36,223 bases of DNA from Magnetococcales bacterium HCHbin5 (GTDB taxonomy: Bacteria; Pseudomonadota; Magnetococcia; Magnetococcales; Magnetaquicoccaceae), in contig PEAG01000036.1 of assembly GCA_002753505.1 (NCBI GenBank), positions 1 through 36,223 on the forward strand, in the 5' to 3' direction. The notes below the pieces were generated by a model that worked only from the letters and a program-made list of their open reading frames with translations, was not told the DNA's origin and searched no databases. Both the position numbers and the translations under genes were made by a program. Shown here in pieces: positions 8,284 through 15,474 of this stretch. How positions within the stretch are numbered: the first letter of the stretch is position 1; each line of letters begins with the position of its first letter.

Positions 8284-8685
8284 GGTATCATTCTACTCGA
8301 TCAATGGAGGTTTCTGGAGGGAGAAACGGACTGGAATCAATCCTGTCGATCCCGGGCAACTGACGGGGGTTCGACAACGCCCCCACCCAAAAGATGCCCA
8401 CACAATTCTGGCGGTATCCTATCACATGGCGCAGGATTTTGTCTATACGGATAACACAAATCCAGGCAAAGTCGATCCATACAAACTTTGCTCTGCGCCA
8501 TGCCGACAGGGTACGACAGTCGACGCAGCCGTCTCCCCGGACACAACTTTTTTTGCTGGCCGGTTCTGGAAAATTTGCTCACCAACCCCAAATGGATCTA
8601 CTATTCAGACCGGTTTGAATCGGTCCGCGAGACACATTCATCCGGGACATGCGCCGCACCTGTACGAGCAAGGAAGGAATGAATC
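8284..8685. other. Intergenic region between divergent CHAD and GAPDH genes
   Basis: No convincing gene is seen in these 402 bases; open frames here lack ribosome binding sites and coding character. It must hold the promoters of both divergent genes, but I see no clear -35/-10 pair. A short inverted repeat (GACCG...CGGTC, about 8609-8626) lies shortly before the gapdh ribosome binding site. Confidence 0.5.
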
Positions 8686-9699
8686 ATGGCAATTCGCGTG
8701 GGAATCAATGGTTTTGGCCGGATAGGGCGCATGGCGTTTCGGAGTGCCTGGCAGCGACTGGACGGCATCCAGTTTGTCCATATCAATGATGCCGCAACGG
8801 ATGCCACCTGTGCAGCCCACCTGCTCAGCCATGACTCCACCCACGGACGCTGGAACCGGCCGGTAACGAGCAGCCCCACCACCCTCAAGGTGGATGGTCA
8901 GCAGATTGGCTACAGCATGGCCCAGGCGATCGATACAGCTCCGTGGCGTCAGCAAGGGGTGGAGTTGTTGCTGGAGTGTTCGGGCCAGTTCAAAAGCAGG
9001 GCCGCCCTGCAACCCTGTTTCGAACAGGGAATCAAAAAAATTGTGATCTCTACGCCGGTTTATGGCCCAGAGACCCTGAATGTCGTCATGGGAGTCAACG
9101 ATGCCCTGTACGACCCGACCCGTCATGGGGTGATTACAGCCGCTTCATGCACCACCAACTGCCTGGCCCCTGTTGTCAAGGTCGTGCTGGAAAATTGGGG
9201 AATTCGGCGTGCCTCTTTCACCACCGTTCACTGCATCAACAATTCTCAGAGTATTGTAGATCAATATCGACCTGATCTCCGTCGCGCCCGGGCCGCCAAC
9301 CTTTCCATGATCCCCACCAGTACCAGTGCTGCCCAGGCCATCGTACACATTTTTCCAGAACTGGCAGGTAAAATAGCGGGCCTGGCGGTGCGGGTGCCAC
9401 TGCTCAACGCCTCCATGACGGACATGGTTTTTGAGACAAGAGAGGCCACCGATGCGACAACGGTCAACGCACTGCTCGAAGCCGCATCGGAGGGATACTT
9501 GAAAGGCATTCTTGGATATGAAACCTTACCCCTGGTCTCCATTGACTACAGCAATGATCCACGATCTGCCGTCATAGACTCCCTGGCCACCCAGGTCATC
9601 GATGGCACCCATCTCAAGCTGCTGGCCTGGTATGACAACGAGACCGGCTACGCCAACCGCCTGATTGAACTGCTGCACAAGGTTGCCCGAACACTGTAA
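8686..9699 (+). CDS. Type I glyceraldehyde-3-phosphate dehydrogenase, resembling the ArsJ-associated branch
   Basis: A 337-residue NAD(P)-dependent GAPDH. The Rossmann start VGINGFGRIGR, catalytic C155 in ASCTTNC, a catalytic histidine in TTVHCINN, DLRRARAANLSMIPTST, and the C-terminal WYDNETGYANR are all present. The stretch HINDAATDATCAAHLLSHDSTHGRW and VMGVNDALYDP resembles the GAPDH branch that makes 1-arseno-3-phosphoglycerate for export by ArsJ, though this is my recollection of that branch. No arsJ or other ars gene lies in the window, so a glycolytic role is also possible. AAGGAAGGA upstream of the ATG at 8686 is a good ribosome binding site. A PPi-type phosphofructokinase at 18372 is the other glycolytic gene here. 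Confidence 0.88.
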   Translation: MAIRVGINGFGRIGRMAFRSAWQRLDGIQFVHINDAATDATCAAHLLSHDSTHGRWNRPVTSSPTTLKVDGQQIGYSMAQAIDTAPWRQQGVELLLECSGQFKSRAALQPCFEQGIKKIVISTPVYGPETLNVVMGVNDALYDPTRHGVITAASCTTNCLAPVVKVVLENWGIRRASFTTVHCINNSQSIVDQYRPDLRRARAANLSMIPTSTSAAQAIVHIFPELAGKIAGLAVRVPLLNASMTDMVFETREATDATTVNALLEAASEGYLKGILGYETLPLVSIDYSNDPRSAVIDSLATQVIDGTHLKLLAWYDNETGYANRLIELLHKVARTL

Positions 9700-10043
9700 A
9701 ATTGCCCCCGCTCAGGCCGCCCGGACCGGCTTTGCATACCCAAGGAGAGACAAGTCAAAGGTCAGAGGTGTCAGCAGATTGACCAACCCGGATCCCATAC
9801 CTCCATCGGGAGGAGCCACAGACAATGCCCGGCTCATCACAGCAGGACACCATAAATTTCACCATTCATATTCGCCTATTTATCCCTATCCATTGCCCCG
9901 TCATCCCCGTTTTTTTTCGTTCTCTCCAGTTGGCGTGACGTTTGCTTTGTACTACTCATAACGGATGGGAAGGCGAAACCACCTGCCAACCATGGCCCAC
10001 TCAGCCACATACCGATGGCACCGCTCTTTGGAGGTATCGTACC
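9700..10043. other. Intergenic region after GAPDH
   Basis: About 340 bases with no supported gene. Short open frames here show no coding character. I see neither a strong terminator hairpin after gapdh nor a clear promoter for the small gene that follows. Confidence 0.5.
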
Positions 10044-10307
10044 ATGTTCAACAAAAAAAAATCCCACTTTGAATCGGCCCGAATCGCTGTACGTGCGACA
10101 AAAGGGCGGTACCGGTTGGTCTATGAGGGAACGGGCCGACTGTTTCTGAACCTGATGGGTGGCCCCATTGACGGGGGTGGATACGCGACCGAACACGAGG
10201 CCGCCCACCAGGCCGCCCGCTTTAATGCCCGGTTACAGGTTATCTTGAAAATGGGCGGCCTCAAGCCGGGTATCATCAACGCCCGCGCCGTTGCCATGGT
10301 ACTCTGA
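10044..10307 (+). CDS. Small uncharacterised protein (87 aa)
   Basis: The ATG at 10044 follows GGAG at 10030-10033. The product is basic at the start (MFNKKKSHFESARIAVRATKGRY), then reads RLVYEGTGRLFLNLMGGPIDGGG and a histidine/alanine-rich helix (EHEAAHQAARFNARLQ). There is no signal peptide, membrane segment or metal motif. I do not recognise a family. Composition and ribosome binding site support a real gene. It stands alone, 256 bases before the cyclase gene and on the same strand. Confidence 0.6.
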   Translation: MFNKKKSHFESARIAVRATKGRYRLVYEGTGRLFLNLMGGPIDGGGYATEHEAAHQAARFNARLQVILKMGGLKPGIINARAVAMVL

Positions 10308-10349
10308 ACAGAGACAGCACGCTTGTCGCCCCCCACATCGTTTAAAAGG

Positions 10350-10378
10350 TTGTACAACGCATCCATTTCGATAATAAT
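10350..10378 (+). promoter_or_regulatory. Possible sigma70-type promoter upstream of the cyclase cluster
   Basis: TTGTAC (10350-10355) and AATAAT (10373-10378) are separated by 17 bases. The -10 differs from TATAAT at one position; the -35 matches at only three. It lies 186 bases before the cyclase start, in otherwise gene-free DNA, so it is a weak but sensibly placed candidate. Confidence 0.25.
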
Positions 10379-10563
10379 GGCTCTGACGGGGGTGGTCGGC
10401 TTTGAACCTTCGGGACCGCCCCCAACTGTCCCTCTGCATCCAAAAACCGACCGCTGGAAAAAGACAAACCGTCGCTTCATCATCACCAATCCAGGAGTAA
10501 CCGCTCCAAGCGTTCAGGGGCTTGCCTGGGACCTGCGGGCATGAATAAGGGTTGACAGCCAGC

Positions 10564-12273
10564 ATGAGTGAATCATCCATATTTCAAAAAGAAGAAGAGT
10601 TGCTCGAATTTGGTGCCCGCTTTCTGGCCGAATATGGGCCAGAGGTTTCCAACGGCGAGAACACAGCGGAAACGGCTGTTTGCAAGGAGGATCGGGCGCG
10701 GTATTATGATGCTTTCCAGCAACTCTTCACCAATTATAAAAAGTTGGTTCAGCAGACCGCACGGCTGATCCGCCTCAGTGATCGAACCCAACTGCGACTG
10801 GATACGGTCAACAAATCGCTGCGGGAGAGCCAGTTGCAACTGGAAAGACGCAACCAGTTTATCCGCGGCATTTTCAACCGCTATATGTCCGATGAGGTGG
10901 TGGAGAGCATCCTGGAGACCCCGGAAGGGTTGCAAATGGGGGGAGAAAAAAAACAGGTCACCGTCGTCATGTCCGATCTGCGCGGTTTTACCGCCATCAG
11001 CGAAACCCTGCCGCCTGAAACAGTCGTGACCATCATCAACCAGTACCTGGAGAAGATGACGGAAATTATTTTCAAATACAAGGGCACGATCAGCAACTTT
11101 ATGGGGGACGGCATCATGATCCTGTTTGGGGCCCCCATCGGCCGGGAAGATGATGCACAAAGGGCGGTGGCATGTGCCCTGGAGATGCAGCAAGCGATGC
11201 CGGAAATTAATATCCGCAATGAATCGCAAGGATACCCCACGCTCAACATGGGGGTTGGCATCCACACCGGCATGGTGGTGGCCGGCAATATTGGCTCTCA
11301 AAAAAGAAGCCAGTACACGGTGATGGGCCGGGCTGTCAATCTGGCGGCCCGGATTGAGTCCTACTCCGTTGGTGGGCAGGTGCTGATTTCCGAGCATACC
11401 CGTCAAGCCTGTTCGGTACCCTTGCGTATTGACAACACCATGGAGGTGACGCCAAAGGGGATTGAACACACCCTCACCCTCTACCAGGTGGGAGGAATCG
11501 GGGGGGCGTACCCGGTATACCTGGGGGAGGCAAAGGCGGTTGAATATCGGCATGTATCGGGTCAACTGCCGGTCCAGTTTGCCATCCTGGCGGGAAAACA
11601 TGCCGGTTCCATGGACTATTCGGGCGAATTTTCCGGACTCTCTCCCAGTGGGGCCAAACTGAAAACAGCTGTTCCACTGGAGCCATTCAGCAACCTGAAG
11701 CTCACCCTGCAATGGGAGCAGGAGACCATTCACGGCATTTTCGCCAAGGTGGTTGGCGGGGAAACGGAAGACAATCCAGAGGCCGAACTGGTCTTCACCT
11801 TTGTGCCACCCAAGGCGCACAGCCTGTTTCAGACATTACTGGAGGAAGAGGGGTGGAAGGAAGGGTCTGCCGAAGAGCCCCCCCGGGAGGTATCGGTTGA
11901 TCTTTGTGCAACGGTTGAACTCTCTGCCGGTACATCCGGAAACGATCGGGAGGCCAGAGTCTCTTTTCGACGCATCAGCTCCAAGACGGTCACCATACCC
12001 ATTCAGATGGAAAATGGAAACCGCATCAAGGCAAGCGTGGGAGATTTCAGCCTGGACGGCATGTTGTTGAAAATGGGACGCAACAAGGTGCCGGCGATGG
12101 GGGCCACCGGATCGCTGGAGCTGCCATTCCATGGTCGCAACCACCCGTTCCTGTTCGAGGTGGTACACCAATACCAGCGGGGCGTCGGTATTCGGATCAA
12201 GAGCGACCAGAAAATCTATGCGATGGCGTTGCTGGATGGCGCACTGGGAGATTTTTTTGAAACCGTCGCCTGA
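10564..12273 (+). CDS. Class III nucleotide cyclase with C-terminal PilZ-like region
   Basis: A 569-residue cytoplasmic protein. Residues 45-110 form a helical or coiled-coil region. Residues 127-300 are a class III cyclase domain with metal aspartates D138 (MSDLRGFT) and D182 (FMGDGIM), a GVGIHTGMVVAGNIGS loop and the transition-state Asn and Arg of VNLAARIE. The position four before D182, usually Lys in adenylate cyclases, is Asn178, and the YTV motif has the Thr of class IIIb enzymes, so the nucleotide product is uncertain. The C-terminal half has a PilZ-like segment with RxxxR (R465-R469) and DxSxxG (D494-G499), plus a possible degenerate copy near 345-410, suggesting c-di-GMP control. 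The ATG at 10564 is preferred over a TTG at 10552. The CHAT-like gene begins 32 bases downstream. Confidence 0.85.
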   Translation: MSESSIFQKEEELLEFGARFLAEYGPEVSNGENTAETAVCKEDRARYYDAFQQLFTNYKKLVQQTARLIRLSDRTQLRLDTVNKSLRESQLQLERRNQFIRGIFNRYMSDEVVESILETPEGLQMGGEKKQVTVVMSDLRGFTAISETLPPETVVTIINQYLEKMTEIIFKYKGTISNFMGDGIMILFGAPIGREDDAQRAVACALEMQQAMPEINIRNESQGYPTLNMGVGIHTGMVVAGNIGSQKRSQYTVMGRAVNLAARIESYSVGGQVLISEHTRQACSVPLRIDNTMEVTPKGIEHTLTLYQVGGIGGAYPVYLGEAKAVEYRHVSGQLPVQFAILAGKHAGSMDYSGEFSGLSPSGAKLKTAVPLEPFSNLKLTLQWEQETIHGIFAKVVGGETEDNPEAELVFTFVPPKAHSLFQTLLEEEGWKEGSAEEPPREVSVDLCATVELSAGTSGNDREARVSFRRISSKTVTIPIQMENGNRIKASVGDFSLDGMLLKMGRNKVPAMGATGSLELPFHGRNHPFLFEVVHQYQRGVGIRIKSDQKIYAMALLDGALGDFFETVA

Positions 12274-12305
12274 ATGCCTATGGCTCCGGCCAGCAGGGTG
12301 AGACG

Positions 12306-13427
12306 GTGATCCCTGCACCCCTCCCTCTGGAACTGACCGTTCTGCGCCAGCCAATGCCAGCGCGCAACTGGTCGGTCCATTTGGTGGTGAATGGCCGCCA
12401 TCTGGCCAGCCACACCCCTTCCGACGACACCTGTCGGGCCGTGCATGGGCTGGTGGATGGTGTGCGTCAACTCTTGAAGCAGCAAGTTCCGTGGCTGCCA
12501 GGGCAGCCCCAGACCGCCCCGCCCCCTGACATCCAAAACCGACGGCTCTTGCTGCACAGCGTGGGGGTGGAGCTGTTCCACCTTTGGTTGGCACCCTGCT
12601 GGGACGACCTTCAACCCCTTCTCGTGGCCAATCCCTCCATTTGCCTGACACTGCTGTCCAATACGGCGGATGTGCTGAATATTCCCTGGGAGTTGCTGCA
12701 ATGGCCGGATGGTACCCTGTTGGGATTGGATCCGCGTATCCTGTTCCGGCGTCGCCTGCTGGGGGCACTTCCTCCCTCGCCCTCATGCCATTCAACCCCA
12801 ACGGCAGCCGCAACTCCCCTCACCGTACTGTTTGCCGTCGCCTCTCCGGTTGAATTGACCACAACGGCGGCCGATGAGGTCGGGTTTTCCACCCCCTTTG
12901 TCTCCCTTTTGTCCCCCCCGCTTACCGCCGACCCTGCCCTCCTCTCCTGCACGGTAGTACAACACGCCACCTACCCCATGCTGCAACAGTATGTACACAA
13001 CATCCGACCACAGTTGGTCTGCCTGGCGGGTCCCGCATTGATCAGCGGTGAGCAGGGCTTTTTTGGCTTTGAAGAGAAGGATGGTCACGCCGATATTCGA
13101 TCCGGGCAAGAGATTGCCACAGGAATTTTTGCCAACAGCAGTGTCACCCTGACCATGATTGTGGGCCGGGAAGCGAATCGCCCCCCCCCTGTGGCGGCTG
13201 TGGCCGCCCTTTGCCAGGGATTGGTATCCCAACAGGAGAATCCTGCCATGGGATGGCCCAGCAGCGGGGCAGATCCTTTTTTCAGTGCTTTTCTGTGGAC
13301 ATTCCTGCATAATTTGGCGACTGATGTTTCGGTTGATCAGGCCATCCTCATGGCACGGCAGGCCATTCATCCTGCATGTGCGCACATGGGCCATCCGGCT
13401 TGGGTGTTGCCCGTCCTGTACGCTTGA
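12306..13427 (+). CDS. Degenerate CHAT-domain protein
   Basis: A 373-residue protein. NIPWELLQWPDG (residues 125-136) and the terminal HPAWVLPVLYA are hallmarks of CHAT (caspase HetF associated with TPR) domains, and WTFLHNLATDVSVDQAILMARQA matches the helix before the end. The catalytic dyad is missing: the SGHG-type histidine motif is replaced by CLAGPA near 239, and the LSAC-type cysteine motif by TMIVGREANR near 283. It is therefore probably a pseudo-protease acting as scaffold or regulator. GTG start at 12306 follows AGGGTGA. It lies 32 bases after the cyclase and 46 before the STAND NTPase. CHAT and STAND proteins commonly act together in bacterial stress and defence signalling. Confidence 0.75.
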   Translation: MIPAPLPLELTVLRQPMPARNWSVHLVVNGRHLASHTPSDDTCRAVHGLVDGVRQLLKQQVPWLPGQPQTAPPPDIQNRRLLLHSVGVELFHLWLAPCWDDLQPLLVANPSICLTLLSNTADVLNIPWELLQWPDGTLLGLDPRILFRRRLLGALPPSPSCHSTPTAAATPLTVLFAVASPVELTTTAADEVGFSTPFVSLLSPPLTADPALLSCTVVQHATYPMLQQYVHNIRPQLVCLAGPALISGEQGFFGFEEKDGHADIRSGQEIATGIFANSSVTLTMIVGREANRPPPVAAVAALCQGLVSQQENPAMGWPSSGADPFFSAFLWTFLHNLATDVSVDQAILMARQAIHPACAHMGHPAWVLPVLYA

Positions 13428-13473
13428 TCCAGTCGCACACCCCTTTATCAACATCTGTCTGACGGCAAACGGC

Positions 13474-15474
13474 ATGTTACCCCTATCCACCCTGAACAGG
13501 ATTCCATCTTTGGCTGCAGTGCCTGCCGGTTTGATTCCGCCGCTCGGCATGAGCGATGCAGAGTTCCAACGGCTGTTGGCCGATTTTCAATCGGGACGCC
13601 AGCAGGTGCTGTTGTTGCAGAGTGCGGGCGGCCTTGGGAAAACCCAACTGGCGGCCGGGTTGGCTCAACGGCTGACACAAGACGGTTGGAAACCACTGCT
13701 CCTGTCTGCCACCCCGTTTCAACCCATCAGCAGCGGGCCGATTGTGGCCGCCGCCGCTGCGCTTTTCCAGCAACAGGGTCTGCTCAGTGAAGCGGAAATT
13801 TTGCGCAACCCCCTCGTTGGCATAGAAGAGCGGATGAGGGTTGTCACAGCCGTGATGCACCACAAGCTGGCCTGTGTACTGGTGCTGGACGGTTTCGACA
13901 GCGGGATGGATCCCATAACCAGCCGCTGTCTGGAACCGGCCATGGAGCTGCTATTGGCGGATCTGCTGACGCACACACAAGGACTTTCGCGGCTGTTGAT
14001 CACCTGTTCCGCCTCCCCGGTGCTGGACGCTCCCCTCTCCCCCGTCTGCCGAACGGTCTATTTGGTAGCCGATCAGCCTCCCCCGCTGCCAAAACGGGCT
14101 GTTGCCGCTCTGGCTGCGCTGGATGCGCCCCGTTTGGCGATGCTGGCCGCCATGACGCTGTTTCACTTTCCCATGCCCGTGGCCGGCTATTGTGCCGTAA
14201 CGGAGTCCACGCCGTCAGAACTGGAAAAGCTGCTCCAACTGTTGGAACAACAGGAACTGGCCGGTTGTCTCCGCTCTCCTGGCACCGCGCCCCTGTGGTA
14301 TTTCCATCCTCAGCTGCATGAGGCCGTTCGCAAGGGCAAAACAGCTGCCCGTATCGCCAAACAGCAGGCCCGTGCCGGAGAGTATCTGTTTGCCTTGCTC
14401 AATGAGCAGCAGCAGGGAGAGCTGGGACTGAGTTGGCTGCAGCTTGCGCTGGAAGCGGTGGGCCATTTGATCGAATCCGCAGCCAAGCGGCGGCAGGAGA
14501 CAGTGTCCAGAGCCGTGCAATGTGCTGCCCCGATCAGTGATTATTTTTCCCGTCACGGCTTTTTCCGGGAACAGGAGTGGCTGAATCGCAGGCTGTTGGC
14601 ACTGGGAGAGCATCCACGCCCCCTCTATCTGACGGCCATGGCCCTGTTAAGATCCCGACGCCAGGCCGAGGCCGAATCGCTGCTGGAACGGGTTTTGACC
14701 TTTGGCGATGCCCTGTTTCCAAAAGAAAATGCCTTGGCTTTGTTTGAACTGGCGGCTTTGGTAATCTCCCAGCAACCTGAAAAGGCTAAAGAAAATTTGT
14801 TGCGGGCGTTGGCCATCAATCAACGCATGGGGGATCAGGTCGGCCAGGCCGTTTGCCATGCTCAACTGGGATTCTGGGGCGTTCAACAGGCCAGTGTGGA
14901 GGTGGCCCAAACCCATTTGGAAGCCGCTTTGGCCCTGTGCCGCACCTTGCAAGACCAAACCGGCATCGCCCATCTGTTGCCCTGGACCGGTGAATTGCTT
15001 TGGCGACTCGGTGACATGGCAGCCGCCCGACGCCATTTTCAGGAGGCCCTCCAGTTGTTGAGCCGCCACCCCAACCTCGAAGTGGAAGAGCAACTGCACC
15101 ATCGGTTGGCCATCATGGATCTGGGGGAGGAACGTTTCGACCAGGCTTTGACCGGCTTTTTGCGTTCTCTGGAAATCAAGCGCGCAACCAAAAATCAGAA
15201 AGGCGAAGCGGTCACCTTTTTCCAATTGGGACGCCTGGCCAAAGCCAAAGGCAATGAGGCGGCCAGTTTGCGTTTTCTGGGATTATGCCATCGCATCGGT
15301 CAATCCTTGGGAGATCCAGACGCCGAGCAGGCCTTGACCCTGTTTTATGAGCTGGCGGCCACTGCCCTGGGGTTGCACAGGGCACTGGCCCAGCATATCC
15401 TGGACGAGGTGTGGGTGGCCTATAACAGGGATTCAGGTCAATCCTTGATTGCCCGCTCTTTCCAGAATGGATAA
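13474..15474 (+). CDS. STAND-type NTPase with TPR repeats
   Basis: A 666-residue protein. Residues 30-200 form a P-loop NTPase with Walker A AGGLGKTQ (51-58) and Walker B VLVLDGFD (135-142), followed by an LLITCSASP strand like sensor 1. Residues 210-290 look like a winged-helix region. Residues 385-640 contain degenerate tetratricopeptide repeats with the A-x(7)-Y/F-x(11)-A-x(3)-P pattern (for example AAARRHFQEALQL, FDQALTGFLRSLEI). This is STAND architecture: an ATP-driven switch with a protein-binding superhelix, and no effector domain of its own. The degenerate CHAT protein encoded just upstream may be the fused-elsewhere partner. ATG at 13474 is the only plausible start; its ribosome binding site is weak. 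Its stop overlaps the next gene by 8 bases. Confidence 0.78.
   Translation: MLPLSTLNRIPSLAAVPAGLIPPLGMSDAEFQRLLADFQSGRQQVLLLQSAGGLGKTQLAAGLAQRLTQDGWKPLLLSATPFQPISSGPIVAAAAALFQQQGLLSEAEILRNPLVGIEERMRVVTAVMHHKLACVLVLDGFDSGMDPITSRCLEPAMELLLADLLTHTQGLSRLLITCSASPVLDAPLSPVCRTVYLVADQPPPLPKRAVAALAALDAPRLAMLAAMTLFHFPMPVAGYCAVTESTPSELEKLLQLLEQQELAGCLRSPGTAPLWYFHPQLHEAVRKGKTAARIAKQQARAGEYLFALLNEQQQGELGLSWLQLALEAVGHLIESAAKRRQETVSRAVQCAAPISDYFSRHGFFREQEWLNRRLLALGEHPRPLYLTAMALLRSRRQAEAESLLERVLTFGDALFPKENALALFELAALVISQQPEKAKENLLRALAINQRMGDQVGQAVCHAQLGFWGVQQASVEVAQTHLEAALALCRTLQDQTGIAHLLPWTGELLWRLGDMAAARRHFQEALQLLSRHPNLEVEEQLHHRLAIMDLGEERFDQALTGFLRSLEIKRATKNQKGEAVTFFQLGRLAKAKGNEAASLRFLGLCHRIGQSLGDPDAEQALTLFYELAATALGLHRALAQHILDEVWVAYNRDSGQSLIARSFQNG

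Noticed and set aside
8284-8685. Small plus-strand open frames in the CHAD/GAPDH intergenic region
   Set aside because: No ribosome binding site, no conserved motif and odd composition.
10573-11820. A 415-codon minus-strand open frame opposite the cyclase
   Set aside because: The composition is that of an antisense shadow (His/Gln/Leu-rich); the plus strand has intact cyclase motifs.
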